Shown here: piece after piece, positions 9,055-18,546 of the stretch
How positions within the stretch are numbered: position 1 is the stretch's first letter
Layout: each line of letters starts with the position of its first letter
Origin: Corynebacterium sanguinis
GTDB lineage: Bacteria; Actinomycetota; Actinomycetes; Mycobacteriales; Mycobacteriaceae
Direction of reading: 5' to 3'
Assembly: GCF_007641235.1 (NCBI RefSeq)
Contig: NZ_CP038157.1
Location: 2,294,001-2,358,000, forward strand
DNA length: 64,000 nucleotides
Notes under the pieces: model-generated
What the model saw: only the letters and a program-made list of their open reading frames with translations
Databases searched by the model: none
Told to the model about the DNA's origin: nothing
Position numbers and translations under genes: made by a program

Positions 9055-9193
9055 TGGAGAGCACCGCCATTGCACCCGCAGGGACCTCAAGCGCCGCCTG
9101 ACGGTCATTCTGGCGCGGGCCACCGCACGCAGGCGGGACAACACCGGCGGAGGCCACAATCTCCGCCACCATTCTGATGGACAAGCGCTTCAT
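9047..9193 (-). CDS. possible 48-residue leader protein before the ArsO-like gene
   Basis: A small open frame from ATG 9193 to a TGA that overlaps the monooxygenase start by 8 bases, so translation could be coupled. The product begins MKRLSIRMVAEIVASAG and contains one cysteine (PPACGGP). I do not recognise it; it may be a remnant of a larger upstream gene or chance. Confidence 0.3.
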   Translation of the reverse strand: MKRLSIRMVAEIVASAGVVPPACGGPRQNDRQAALEVPAGAMAVLSND

Positions 9194-9311
9194 GCCCGCG
9201 AGTGTAGCCAGCGTCCCCCGAAAAACTGCAGAACCCGCAACACTCTTCTCGGGCCCAGTTGCAGTCGACTACCCGCTTTCCCATGCGCGGTCTCTCGATA
9301 GACTAACCACC

Positions 9312-9902
9312 ATGGAACGTAGCTACGGGTGGGTGCACATCGACAACCCCGTCATCCAGAACGAGGCTACGGTTCGGTTTCACGGAGCCGGTTTATCGGC
9401 CACCGGAGTGCAATACGGAGAGGGTTACCAGGCAACCTGGGCACTAGAGGCCACGGAGAACTGGGCCACCCAGAATGTGACGGTGAACGTTGAAGGCGAT
9501 GGTTGGGAGCGGAGCCTCAAACTCGTCAGGTCCGAGCAGGGCGTATGGTCGTCGCAGACCAAAGAAGAGGGGACCCCGCCAACAAATCTGCCCTCCCCCG
9601 GAATTGTTCGTTCAGCAGACCTGGAAGACGCGCTGGATTGCGACCTCGGCCTTTGCCCGCTCACGAACACGATGCCCATTCGCCGCTTGGGGCTTTTGGA
9701 AGCTCAGGTTCCTAAGACGCAACTCATCATGGCCTGGATTGATATGCCATCGCTAGAAGTGATCGCTTCGGACCAGTACTACAGCTCAATCGACTCTAAG
9801 ACAGTCCGCTACGCAAGTGGAACACGTGGAGTCGATGTCGAATTAGAAGTGGACAGTGACGGAGTGGTCGTACATTACCCTGATCTCGCCCAGCGGGTCT
9901 GA
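9312..9902 (+). CDS. putative glycolipid-binding protein (PF06475-like)
   Basis: 196 residues resembling the putative glycolipid-binding family (COG3554), with WALEATENWATQNVTV early on and PIRRLGLLEA in the middle. No signal peptide. The biological role is not established. ATG 9312 starts the conserved part; longer in-frame extensions lack support. It is followed by the DUF488 gene on the same strand after 51 bases. Confidence 0.7.
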   Translation: MERSYGWVHIDNPVIQNEATVRFHGAGLSATGVQYGEGYQATWALEATENWATQNVTVNVEGDGWERSLKLVRSEQGVWSSQTKEEGTPPTNLPSPGIVRSADLEDALDCDLGLCPLTNTMPIRRLGLLEAQVPKTQLIMAWIDMPSLEVIASDQYYSSIDSKTVRYASGTRGVDVELEVDSDGVVVHYPDLAQRV

Positions 9903-9953
9903 TTCAGGCGGCTCCGCTCAAGAGCACCTCGGGTTCGGGGTACGGTGGCACCC

Positions 9954-10496
9954 ATGCGCATCTTCACCGTCGGCCACTCCAACCTTGAATTCGACGAGTT
10001 CGTGCGCATGCTTCAGGCAGCCGGGGTCGCGGCAGTCGTCGATGTGCGCAAGCTGACCGGTTCACGGAAGTACCCGTGGTTCAACGACGACTCCCTCACC
10101 CAGCGCCTCCCCACACACGGCATCGCCTACATGAAGAACGAGGGGCTGGCGGGGCGGCGCAACGTATCCAAGACGATCCCGTTCGAGGTCAACGCCCACT
10201 GGCAAAACCGCAGCTTTCACAACTACGCCGACCACGCCCTGGGTGAAGAATTCTCAACAGCATTGGAGAAACTGGGCCAGCACGCCGCTCACACGCCGAC
10301 CGCCATCATGTGTTCCGAGGCGGTGTGGTGGCGCTGCCACCGCCGCATCATCACTGATCACCTCCTCGCCCACGGGGACGAGGTGGAGCACGTGATGGGG
10401 TTGGGGGCCGAAGGTGCGTCGATACGCAAAGCAACGCTTAACGACGGTGCCGTGGTCGGCGACGACCTCCTCGTGCGCTACCCCGCGCGGGAATAG
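9954..10496 (+). CDS. DUF488 family protein
   Basis: 180 residues. Opening RIFTVGHSNLEFDEF and VVDVRKLTGSRKYPWFN, then the late Cys/His motif MCSEAVWWRCHRR, are the DUF488 signature. The function is unknown; the conserved Cys-His cluster suggests metal binding or catalysis. ATG 9954 is chosen over GTG 9945. It converges on the SCO1664 gene with 3 bases between stops. Confidence 0.85.
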   Translation: MRIFTVGHSNLEFDEFVRMLQAAGVAAVVDVRKLTGSRKYPWFNDDSLTQRLPTHGIAYMKNEGLAGRRNVSKTIPFEVNAHWQNRSFHNYADHALGEEFSTALEKLGQHAAHTPTAIMCSEAVWWRCHRRIITDHLLAHGDEVEHVMGLGAEGASIRKATLNDGAVVGDDLLVRYPARE

Positions 10497-10499
10497 CGC

Positions 10500-11234
10500 T
10501 TACACCAGGGGCCAGGGGTAAGGAAACTCGGACTGGGGCTCGGGCAACCACGGCAGGCGCACGATGCGTAAGGCGCGCGATTTCAACGCCGCCACCTCTT
10601 CCGGTGTCAACAATGACGCCACCTCCTCCGGCACTTCCCCCGTGAGCGGCTCGACCGCATCCACCAGCTCGGATGGGATCGCCTCGTGCGCGAAGTCCCA
10701 GATCACGGTGCGCAACTTCGGATCATGGTGAAAGCACAGTCCCTGGTCGATGCCCCACACGTGGTCAACGCGGTTCTCGTTTTGCGAGCGGGCGAGCAAA
10801 ACATGGCCCGATTTACGGTCCGTGTTATTCACCAATAAGTCGAAAACAGCCATGCGCAGTAACTGGGGATGCAGGTCGGGGCGGGTCTCGTACAGCGGGA
10901 AATAGTGGGAGCCGTCGTTGTCCACGTAGTACTGCAACGACCCGACACCGAGCGGGCCCACCTCGCGCACCACCGTGGGCGGCACGATGTCCCAGCCCAG
11001 CCACGCGCTGAGCAGGTACGCAGCCCGCTCGCGCCGCCACAGCCCCGCCGGGAAATCGTGGAGGTAGCGCTCCCCCGCCTCAGGCTTGAAGATGCCCCAG
11101 CAGTAGTCCTCTCGGCCACCGTCGCGAGCTAGCGTGAGGTCCACAACCACCGTGAGGTTCGAGGACTCCGCGAGCTGGCCTACGAAACCGACCTCGCCGT
11201 GTTGAAGCAGTTCAAGCAGCTCATTCGCGGTCAC
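10500..11234 (-). CDS. SCO1664 family protein (kinase-like fold)
   Basis: 244 residues of the actinobacterial SCO1664 family, which resembles PI3/4-kinase-like catalytic cores. Seen are a catalytic-loop-like NNTDRKSGHVL and metal-loop-like WGIDQGLCFHHDP. The substrate is unknown. Its start overlaps the stop of the upstream phosphatase gene by 4 bases (ATGA). In other actinobacteria these two travel with a DUF3090 gene near mshC; DUF3090 is absent here. Confidence 0.8.
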   Translation of the reverse strand: MTANELLELLQHGEVGFVGQLAESSNLTVVVDLTLARDGGREDYCWGIFKPEAGERYLHDFPAGLWRRERAAYLLSAWLGWDIVPPTVVREVGPLGVGSLQYYVDNDGSHYFPLYETRPDLHPQLLRMAVFDLLVNNTDRKSGHVLLARSQNENRVDHVWGIDQGLCFHHDPKLRTVIWDFAHEAIPSELVDAVEPLTGEVPEEVASLLTPEEVAALKSRALRIVRLPWLPEPQSEFPYPWPLV

Positions 11235-11773
11235 AGCTCAAGCTCCGACACTGAGCACGGTTCCGCCGGGATCTGCTGGAACGCGCCCCACCCCCGTCCC
11301 GTGAAATGCGCCAACGCCGCCTTGATCGGGTCGGCGTGGGTGAAGCAGGCCACCGCCTCGCCCGGGTGCCGCGCCGCGATCGTGCGCACGCAACCCACTA
11401 CGCGGTGTTGCATCTCCACGAACGACTCGCCGCCAGGGAAGCGGAACTCCCCAGGCCGCCTCTGCACGACCTGCCACTCGGGCAACGTGGCAAGGTCGGC
11501 CAAGGATTCGCCGGTCCATGTGCCGAAATCCGCTTCCAGCAGGCCGTCGTCAAGCACGAGCTCTTTTTGGAACCGTTCGCAGGTGGGTAAAGCAGTCTCC
11601 CGAGCGCGCTCGAGCGGTGAGGAGTACACCGCGTCCACGCTGGCGAGTTGCTTGGCCACAGCCGCAGCTTGCATGCACCCCCTCTCCGAAAGGTGCAACC
11701 CCGGCGCGCGCCCAGGAAGGTTTTTGCCGGTCGTCGGGGTCTCGCCGTGGCGAATGAGGTAGATGGTGGCCAT
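11231..11773 (-). CDS. histidine phosphatase, MSMEG_4193 family
   Basis: 180 residues. The RHG motif (IYLIRHGE, near residue 8) supplies the phospho-accepting histidine. The late FTHADPIKAALAHF carries the second catalytic histidine, and LEADFGTWTGESL is also conserved. Annotated in related genomes as a probable phosphomutase, though phosphatase activity is more likely. ATG 11773 begins the conserved core. First gene of a two-gene operon with the SCO1664 protein. Confidence 0.83.
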   Translation of the reverse strand: MATIYLIRHGETPTTGKNLPGRAPGLHLSERGCMQAAAVAKQLASVDAVYSSPLERARETALPTCERFQKELVLDDGLLEADFGTWTGESLADLATLPEWQVVQRRPGEFRFPGGESFVEMQHRVVGCVRTIAARHPGEAVACFTHADPIKAALAHFTGRGWGAFQQIPAEPCSVSELEL

Positions 11774-11831
11774 GAAGGGATGATAAGCCATCGCGGATAC
11801 CCACCCAGGAAACACGCGTACCGTGGCCGTC

Positions 11832-13226
11832 ATGACTGAAGCGCCCAACTCCTGGCCATCCATCACCACCCTCGGCGAGCTCAAGGCCGCCGGCTACACC
11901 TACAAGACCGTGCGCGAAGAGATGCGCGACAACCTCATCGCCATACTGCGCGCCGGCGAAAACCCGTGGCCCGGCCTCCACGGCCTCGAGCACACCGTGT
12001 TGCCGCAGGTCGAGCGCGCCATCATCGCCGGCCACGACATCGTGCTGCTCGGCGAGCGCGGCCAGGGCAAGACCCGCCTGCTTCGCACGCTTCCTTTGCT
12101 TCTCGACGCCTTCGTGCCCGCCGTCGAAGGATCCGAGCTGCGCGAACACCCCCTGAACCCGGTGACGGACGCCACGAAGCGCCGCGTCGAGGATGAAGGA
12201 GACGCGCTGCCCATCGCCTGGATCCCGCGCGAGGCCCGCTACTCCGAGAAGCTGGCCACCCCGGACACCTCCGTGGCGGATCTGATCGGCGACGTGGACC
12301 CGATGCGCGTGGCCGAAGGCCGCCGCCTGGGCGACCCGGAGACCATCCACTACGGCCTCATCCCGCGCTCCAACCGCGGCATCGTGGCCATCAACGAGCT
12401 GCCGGACCTGGCGGAGCGCATCCAGGTGGCCATGCTCAACGTAATGGAGGAAGCCGACATCCAGATCCGCGGCTACATGCTGCGCCTGCCGCTGGACGTG
12501 CTGGTCGTGGCGTCGGCGAACCCGGAGGACTACACGAACCGCGGGCGCATCATCACCCCGCTCAAGGACCGCTTCGGCGCTGAGATCCGCACCCACTACC
12601 CCGTCGAGCTGGACGACGAGATCCGCATCATCGAGCAGGAATCAGAGCTCACGGCCACTGTTCCGCAAACCATTATGGAAGCCCTCGCCCGGTTCACCCG
12701 CGCGCTGCGCGAATCCGACGCGGTGAACCAGCGTGCCGGCGTCTCGGCCCGCTTCGCCGTCGCCGGCGCCGAGACAGTCGCAGCCTCCGCTGCCCGCCGC
12801 GCCGCCATTACCGGGGAGGCCCCGGTCGCGCGCCTAGTGGACCTGGAGGCCGCCGTCGACGTGCTCGGCGGCAAGGTGGAGTTCGAGCACGGCGAGGAAG
12901 GCCGCGAGTGGGACATCCTCGAGTACCTGCTGCGCAACTCCGTGGCTCAAGCTCTTCGCCCCCGGATCAAGGGACTCGACTTCACCCCGCTGATCGAGGC
13001 GCTCGACGGCTCCACCTTCATCACCACTGGAGAAAACATTACGGCGGCAGAATTCCTCAACGGCCTGCCCCAGCTCGAAGGCACGCTTTACGAAGACATT
13101 GCTTCGACATTCAACGCCGAGAGCGAGGGCGAGCGCGCTAGTGCCATCGAGCTCGCGGTGGAGGCACTCTACCTCACCCAAAAGATTTCGAAGGACTCCG
13201 GCGAAGGTGAGAGCATCTATGGCTAA
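11832..13226 (+). CDS. AAA+ ATPase, magnesium-chelatase ChlI/MoxR-like
   Basis: 464 residues with Walker A GERGQGKT at about 74-81, then INELPDLAERIQVAMLNVMEE (Walker B and ChlI-type insert) and sensor ASANPEDYTNRGRI. A cognate VWA protein is coded immediately downstream with an 8-base overlap. This is the Rv0958/Rv0959 arrangement, a chaperone pair that probably inserts a metal or remodels an enzyme; the client is unknown. ATG 11832 is chosen; GTG 11823 is also possible. Confidence 0.85.
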   Translation: MTEAPNSWPSITTLGELKAAGYTYKTVREEMRDNLIAILRAGENPWPGLHGLEHTVLPQVERAIIAGHDIVLLGERGQGKTRLLRTLPLLLDAFVPAVEGSELREHPLNPVTDATKRRVEDEGDALPIAWIPREARYSEKLATPDTSVADLIGDVDPMRVAEGRRLGDPETIHYGLIPRSNRGIVAINELPDLAERIQVAMLNVMEEADIQIRGYMLRLPLDVLVVASANPEDYTNRGRIITPLKDRFGAEIRTHYPVELDDEIRIIEQESELTATVPQTIMEALARFTRALRESDAVNQRAGVSARFAVAGAETVAASAARRAAITGEAPVARLVDLEAAVDVLGGKVEFEHGEEGREWDILEYLLRNSVAQALRPRIKGLDFTPLIEALDGSTFITTGENITAAEFLNGLPQLEGTLYEDIASTFNAESEGERASAIELAVEALYLTQKISKDSGEGESIYG

Positions 13227-15138
13227 GCAACGCAGGTACCGCAGGTACACCCCGGGCCCGGATCCGCTCGCCCCACCGCCCGACCTGACCAAGGCGGTGC
13301 GCGCCATTGCCGACGACGTCATGTACGGCTACTCCACCGAGCAGGCCATGCGCGAGTATCTGCGCCGCGAGGGCTACGACGACTTCCTGCGCCAAATCGC
13401 GGAGCGCCGCAAGGAGCTGCTGCACAAGACCAACCTCGGGGGCACGCTCCAGGAAGCGAAGAAGCTTCTCGACGAAGCGGTGCTCGCCGAACGCGGCCAA
13501 CTCGCCCGCGATGTGGGTATGGACGATCTCGACCGCACAATGCGGGAGATGACACTCGACAACCTGCCCGTCTCTCCCGCGGCGGCGGTGACCGAACTGA
13601 ACGGCTACGACTGGGCTTCCTCAGAAGCGCGCGAGAAGTACCAGCAGATCAAAGACCTCATCGGCCGCGAACTCTTAGACCAGCGCTTCGCCGGCATGAA
13701 AGAGGCGCTGGAAGGTGCCACCGATGAAGATCGCGCATCCGTCGCCGAGATGCTTCGCGATCTCAACGTGCTGTTGGGCAAGCATCGCGCCGGCATGGCC
13801 ACGGAGCAGGACTTTCAGGATTTCATGGCCAAGCACGGGGATCAGTTTCCAGAGAACCCCCGCAACATCGAGGAGTTGGTGGAGCTACTTGCGCAGCGAT
13901 CGGCGGCAGCCCAGCGATTGCTCAACTCCATGACGCCCGAGCAGCGCGCCGAGCTCATGCAGCTCGCGTCCGAGGCCTTCGGCTCGGAGGAGCTGATGAA
14001 CCTCGTTGGCGAGCTGGATGCGAACCTGCGCGGCATCCGCCCCGACCTGGACTGGACCGGGTCCGAACCGTTCGACGGCGACGGGACATCGGGCGGCATG
14101 GGCCTCGGCGAAGCCACCCGCGCGATGCGCGACCTCGGGCGCCTCGACGAGCTCGCCGCCACCCTCGGAGGTGAACGCCCCGGAGACATTGACTTGGACG
14201 AGGTCGCCGACCTCTTAGGCGCTGACACCGCCACCAGCGCTAAACATCTGCGCGACTTGGAGAAAGCGTTGCGCGACTCCGGATTGCTGAACAAGGGCGA
14301 GTCCGGGTCGCTGCAGCTATCCCCGAAAGCGCTGCGCATGCTGGGCAAAGAGCTGCTGAAGGGCGCGACCTCCCAGTTATCCCGCGGCCAGCGCGATTCC
14401 CGCCTCGCCGGTCAGCAGGGCGAACCCACCGGTGGCACCCGCCCCTGGGAGTTCGGCGACACTCAGGCGTGGGACACCACCCGGACCATCACGAACGCGC
14501 TCCAGCGCAGTGCCGCCAGCGGCGAGCCGTTCGCGATCACCGTGAACGACATCGAAGTGGTCGAAACCGAAGCGCGTACGAAAAACGCCGTTGCACTCCT
14601 TGTGGACACCTCCTTTTCCATGGCGATGGAAGGCCGCTGGACGCCGATGAAGCAGACCGCGCTAGCGCTGAACCACCTCATCACCACGCAGTTCCGCAGC
14701 GACGAGCTCGCGCTGATCGGTTTCGGCCTCTACGCGCAGACGCTGACGATCGAAGAACTCACCGCCCTGCCGCCGATGCAGGAAAAGGGCACCAACCTGC
14801 AGCACGCGCTGCTTCTCGCTAACGAGTTCTTCAACCGCCACGCCAACTACGACCCGACGCTTCTCATCGTCACCGACGGCGAGCCGACCTCTATCCTGAC
14901 CGAATGGGGCGAGGCCTACTTCAACTGGCCGACCGACCGCATCACGCTCGCGCGCACAGTCGATGCGCTTGACACGGTGACCAAACGCGGGACGAAGATC
15001 ACCTTCTTCCGCCTCGGGGATGATCCAGGGCTTGTTTCGCTTATCGATGCCCTCGCCAACCGCACCGGCGCCAACGTCGTCGCACCCGACCTCAACGAAC
15101 TCGGAGGCGCTGTGGTGGGAGAGTACCTCCGCTGGTAA
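13219..15138 (+). CDS. VWA (CoxE-like) domain protein, partner of the AAA+ ATPase
   Basis: 639 residues. A long helical N-terminal region, rich in charged residues, precedes a C-terminal von Willebrand A domain with MIDAS motif DTSFS at about 463-467 and later TDGEP and FRLGDDPGL. Such proteins pair with MoxR/ChlI ATPases to act on client proteins. Its start lies inside the end of the ATPase gene. Its end is 12 bases from a displaced ychF tail, so the pair closes segment A. Confidence 0.85.
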   Translation: MAKQRRYRRYTPGPDPLAPPPDLTKAVRAIADDVMYGYSTEQAMREYLRREGYDDFLRQIAERRKELLHKTNLGGTLQEAKKLLDEAVLAERGQLARDVGMDDLDRTMREMTLDNLPVSPAAAVTELNGYDWASSEAREKYQQIKDLIGRELLDQRFAGMKEALEGATDEDRASVAEMLRDLNVLLGKHRAGMATEQDFQDFMAKHGDQFPENPRNIEELVELLAQRSAAAQRLLNSMTPEQRAELMQLASEAFGSEELMNLVGELDANLRGIRPDLDWTGSEPFDGDGTSGGMGLGEATRAMRDLGRLDELAATLGGERPGDIDLDEVADLLGADTATSAKHLRDLEKALRDSGLLNKGESGSLQLSPKALRMLGKELLKGATSQLSRGQRDSRLAGQQGEPTGGTRPWEFGDTQAWDTTRTITNALQRSAASGEPFAITVNDIEVVETEARTKNAVALLVDTSFSMAMEGRWTPMKQTALALNHLITTQFRSDELALIGFGLYAQTLTIEELTALPPMQEKGTNLQHALLLANEFFNRHANYDPTLLIVTDGEPTSILTEWGEAYFNWPTDRITLARTVDALDTVTKRGTKITFFRLGDDPGLVSLIDALANRTGANVVAPDLNELGGAVVGEYLRW

Positions 15139-15150
15139 CAGCGTTAAACG

Positions 15151-15174
15151 CTAAACGTTGAATTTGAAGTCCAC
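15151..15174 (-). repeat. displaced ychF 3' end 2 (old attachment site)
   Basis: The minus strand reads V-D-F-K-F-N-V-stop with no gene attached, 12 bases after the VWA stop. The most diverged of the five copies (Asp for Glu). The adjoining bases read RQHA, related to the QRHT/RRHS extension beside the 19737 and 18329 copies. Confidence 0.65.
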
Positions 15175-15498
15175 GGCGTGTTGGCGCAGAGAAACCTTTC
15201 CGCTAAAGACAGTAAGTAAATCCAGAGAAGTACCGCAGGATGCGGTCATGGCGCTATCGCTCCCGGAACATCTAGCAATTCAGAAAGCAACAGGGCACGG
15301 AAAGATGCGCGTCAAATTACAATTATTTTTCATGCTGCAGGGCTACTGGAGAGATTCGCACAAGAAGGGTTCCGGTGACGGCACAGTGAGGGCGCAGTGG
15401 GGTGTCTGCTGCGCGGTTTCGTAAAAATACGCAAAAATACGAAACCACATCGTTGCAGTTCACGGTAGGTATTTACAGGGTGTTCCGTAATCACGAAA
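15175..15498. other. gene-free stretch before the FUSC remnant, with an inverted repeat
   Basis: No recognisable gene. GGTTTCGTA (15415-15423) and TACGAAACC (15438-15446) form a perfect 9-base inverted repeat around an A-rich 14-base spacer that also holds two AAAAATACG direct repeats. It may be an operator or an old recombination sequence. Confidence 0.5.
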
Positions 15499-15849
15499 AT
15501 GAAAAGAACTAAGTACTACCGCGCCATCGAGCGCGTCCTGGGCACCCTCAGCGGCATCGCGGTAGCCGGCTTATTGCTGTCCCACCCGATGCAGGGCTGG
15601 CAGATCGTCGTGTGGATTGTGATTCTGCAGTACCTCACCGAGATGTACGTGACCCGCAACTACACCATCGCCGCCAGCTTCATCACCCCGACCGCCCTGC
15701 TGATGGTGCAGACGGTCGAGGCCTCCCCCGTCTGGCCGATGCTGCTCGCCCGCACCGCGGAGACCGTCATCGGCGCGTTCGCGGCGCTCGTCGTCATCGC
15801 ATTCGGCTACGTGCGCAAGTACCCCGAGGTCGTGCTGCAGCGGCGTTAG
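15499..15849 (+). pseudogene. C-terminal fragment of a FUSC-family membrane protein
   Basis: 116 residues that match only the last transmembrane part of the FUSC (fusaric acid/aromatic acid exporter-like) family: IVVWIVILQYLTEMYVTRNYTIA followed by an ITPTALLMV segment. Full proteins exceed 350 residues. The upstream part is missing, with the accessory junction only 350 bases away, so this is probably a truncated remnant even though an ATG and open frame exist. Confidence 0.6.
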
Positions 15850-15901
15850 CGCAGGTGCTTTGCGACGAATTTGCCTCCCGCCTGTACTACAGTTTCTGGA
15901 C

Positions 15902-17224
15902 ATGGAGACTTCAAGCAAGGACCTGGCTTTCCTGGCAGACGGTGAAGGTTTGCTCATCCTTAGCGAGGAAGACCGCTTCCCCGCCACCGCCGCGCCCGAG
16001 TTCGAGCCTATGTCCCCGCAAGTCCTTTTCCGCGCCAGCAATGTGCTGAGCTCGATATCCGACCGCCAGTTCAAATCCGGCAAGTACTACAAGGCGACTG
16101 ACGAAACAGCGAGGATTCTCCAGCACCGCACCTCAAAGGGAACGGTTCCCGGAGTCCTGCGTCGGGGTGATCTTGGGCTCGCTGACAATCCAGGTCAGTT
16201 CTTTAAACACGCTTCTTTTCAAGAGGTGAAGTTTTCGCCAGCCATGACTTCGAATGCTGCCGGCATTGCCGCACAGGCCGCAATTGAGGCAGCAATTGCT
16301 GAAATCAAGGAGTATCTAGAGGTCATCGATGAGAAGCTCGATGTTCTCCTCCGGCAGCGCAAGGTTGACGCACTAGCGCAGCTTGGGGGTATCCAGTACA
16401 CGATTGAAGAAGCGGACGAACTTTACCGGCGCAGCAGTAGCGTTTCAGCAACCACTTGGTCGAAGGTCGACCACCTAGGATCAGCGCTGAATGGCATCGA
16501 GTCTTACGCCATCGAACAACTCGATGACGCAGTTGATCAACTTCGGAAGCATCAGAACAATTCCAAGAAAGTTGAGGCCCTTCTTGAAGACCTGAAGGAG
16601 GATCTACCGCTTTGGTTAGGTGTCGCTGCTCGGAGCATCTATCTACATGATCGGTTATATGTCATAGAGATCGCTCACGTGAACGAGTTTGAGCCAGCCC
16701 AGCTGGATTCTCATCGGGAAGGAATTGTCGAAGCGCGCAGGGATCGATTGGAATCGACCACCCGCCGTTTGCTCGCGATGGATTCAGCGATCCGCGATGC
16801 AGCCAAACTGAGCAATCAGGTCTGGGTGACCAACCCGATTCGCGCACGCCACATCACTGCACACGCGAACAGTATTCACGACATTATTAGTGCGTTTGCG
16901 CAGCATGTGCGGATGAGTGTGGAGGATGCGGAACGTCTCCAGGTCCAAGGCTGGCGTCAATCTGTGATGTCGCTAGCGGAAGACACAGTCAATGCCGCGA
17001 ACCGCGCCCGCCAGTCTGCGGTGGATCAGGCGCAGAAAGCCACCGAGAAAATTCGCGACATGAACGACGACCGGCTGCTTGCGAAGGCCGCTGAAATCGA
17101 AGCCCGACGGGAGAAGGAGGAGCAAAAAGCGCTCGACTCAACCGGCGACGAGGATAATACTGAGGCTGAATCCCGTCCGTCGCGACGCGGTCTTCGTTTC
17201 CGCCGAGACAAGAACGACTCGTAG
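15902..17224 (+). CDS. large coiled-coil protein of unknown function (copy 1, intact)
   Basis: 440 residues, no recognised family. The middle contains long helical, charged segments (AAIEAAIAEIKEYLEVIDEK, DQLRKHQNNSKKVEALLEDL), then SIYLHDRLYVIEIAHVNEF, and a strongly charged C-terminus ending GLRFRRDKNDS. No signal peptide or clear membrane span. The residue 134-440 part is duplicated at 24461-25384, where it is broken. It lies 19 bases before arfB copy 1. Possibly a phage- or plasmid-borne structural or defence protein; the function is not known. Confidence 0.7.
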   Translation: METSSKDLAFLADGEGLLILSEEDRFPATAAPEFEPMSPQVLFRASNVLSSISDRQFKSGKYYKATDETARILQHRTSKGTVPGVLRRGDLGLADNPGQFFKHASFQEVKFSPAMTSNAAGIAAQAAIEAAIAEIKEYLEVIDEKLDVLLRQRKVDALAQLGGIQYTIEEADELYRRSSSVSATTWSKVDHLGSALNGIESYAIEQLDDAVDQLRKHQNNSKKVEALLEDLKEDLPLWLGVAARSIYLHDRLYVIEIAHVNEFEPAQLDSHREGIVEARRDRLESTTRRLLAMDSAIRDAAKLSNQVWVTNPIRARHITAHANSIHDIISAFAQHVRMSVEDAERLQVQGWRQSVMSLAEDTVNAANRARQSAVDQAQKATEKIRDMNDDRLLAKAAEIEARREKEEQKALDSTGDEDNTEAESRPSRRGLRFRRDKNDS

Positions 17225-17243
17225 GGCACCTAAACTGGGCTGC

Positions 17244-17686
17244 ATGAACGACTTGACCATCGCGCCCGGCCCGGGGATCCCCGACGGTGCAGTCATCGCC
17301 GCTGCCGACCTAACGGAGCGGTTCGCGAAGTCGTCGGTTCGGGCGGCCAGGGCGTCAACACGACCGACAGCATGGTCCAGCTTTCCATCGATATCACTGA
17401 AAGCGCATCGCTTACCGACGCCCAACGCCGCCGCATCTTGCGCAACCTCGAGCACCGCTTGGACGGCTCCGTCCTCACCGTGTCTGCGTCGACCCAGCGG
17501 TCGCAGGTGCGCAACCGAGCTGAGGCACGCGAACGCATGTCCGTCCTGTTGCGCGAGGCGCTCGCCCCGCCTCCTCCCCCGCGGCGTAAGACGAAGCCGA
17601 CGCGGGGCTCGGTGCGGCGCCGTCTCGAAGCAAAGAAGCGGCGCTCGGAGCTGAAAGCGATGAGGCAACGGCCCCAAATTCCCTAG
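17244..17686 (+). pseudogene. arfB-like peptidyl-tRNA hydrolase, frameshifted (copy 1)
   Basis: Compared with the intact copy at 25688, one base is missing just before the catalytic GGQ codons. Copy 2 reads AKASGPGGQG, but here the frame breaks after AKSS and resumes in the next frame with matching residues (VQLSIDITE to the end). The shared tail is lysine/arginine-rich as in ArfB. The rest is well conserved, so the lesion is recent or a sequencing error. Confidence 0.8.
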
Positions 17687-17693
17687 GTGCGGC

Positions 17694-17999
17694 CTACGCC
17701 GAAGAAGCTTGGACCGGCTGAATCCGCTCGATCTCAGCGAGGGCCTTATCCTCCGCCACCTCAATCTCATACTGGCTCTGCAGATTCATCCAGAAGATCG
17801 GCTCGACGCCAAAGTATTTTCCGAGCCTGAGCGCGGTGTCAGCTGTAATTCCGCGTTTCCCGTGCACGATCTCGTTGATACGACGAGGGGGCACCCCGAT
17901 CGATACGGCAAGCTTGTGCTGAGTGATTTCAAATCCCTCAATGAAATCCTCGAGAAGAATCTCCCCAGGATGAACCGGAGGGTAAAGCTTCTCCGACAT
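17694..17999 (-). CDS. higA: HigA-type antitoxin
   Basis: 101 residues, XRE-like helix-turn-helix of the HigA family: PPVHPGEILLEDFIE at the start, then QHKLAVSIGVPPRRINEIV as the DNA-binding helices and ITADTALRLGKYFG. It neutralises the adjacent toxin and probably represses the operon. It starts 8 bases after the toxin stop, so the order is toxin first, as usual for higBA. ATG 17999 is the family start. Confidence 0.92.
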   Translation of the reverse strand: MSEKLYPPVHPGEILLEDFIEGFEITQHKLAVSIGVPPRRINEIVHGKRGITADTALRLGKYFGVEPIFWMNLQSQYEIEVAEDKALAEIERIQPVQASSA

Positions 18000-18007
18000 G
18001 GCGTTCC

Positions 18008-18289
18008 TTAGTGGTAGTCCTCGATGGTCACTTGCTCGGGCCCCGCGCCCGTCCAGCGAAAAGTGATTCTCCACTGGTCATTGACCCAGATGCTGAAAGT
18101 CCCTTTCCTGTCGCCCTTGAGCGCCTCTAGGCGGTTCCCGGGCGGCACACCGAGGGAGTCAAGAGAGACTGCCGCATCGAGCTGGTGGAGTTTCTTGTTC
18201 GCCGACTTGTGGATCCGAGGATCCAATTTCGGAACCGGCTCACGCAGAAACACCAGTTCTGTTTGTCGATTCCCGAACGACTGAATCAT
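18008..18289 (-). CDS. higB: HigB/RelE-family toxin
   Basis: 93 residues with the HigB layout: basic core, LEALKGDRKGTFSIWVNDQW and ITFRW, ending in VTIEDYH. These are ribosome-dependent mRNA interferases. With higA it makes a complete type II toxin-antitoxin module that would stabilise the island. Transcribed toward higA. Confidence 0.92.
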   Translation of the reverse strand: MIQSFGNRQTELVFLREPVPKLDPRIHKSANKKLHQLDAAVSLDSLGVPPGNRLEALKGDRKGTFSIWVNDQWRITFRWTGAGPEQVTIEDYH

Positions 18290-18328
18290 GCTTCACCCTA
18301 TCCCCCATAACGCGAAGCGTCAATAACG

Positions 18329-18352
18329 CTACACGTTAAATTTGAACTCGAC
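18329..18352 (-). repeat. displaced ychF 3' end 3 (old attachment site)
   Basis: The minus strand reads V-E-F-K-F-N-V-stop, extended upstream as KLRRHS, like the copies at 5417, 15151 and 19737. It lies between higB and the TIGR02391 gene. Bases 18353-18546 beside it hold no recognisable gene. Confidence 0.7.
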
Positions 18353-18546
18353 AGAGTGTCGGCGCAGTTTAACGCGTGCGAGATTCATTCTTGGACCCAG
18401 CCCAGTCGCTGGCGTTAACCTTGCACACAACTACGGCGATGGTCCTGGACGGCCTTGCTGACTGAGCACCCGGCACCTCCATCACAGGCGTTCGTGCTCC
18501 CCACATCCTTCGCTCAAGCGGACTGCTATTCCGTAAACCGATGTTG

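Noticed and set aside
17244..17686. Programmed frameshift in arfB copy 1
   Set aside because: No slippery sequence or downstream structure, and the duplicate shows that a single base is missing, so a lesion is simpler.
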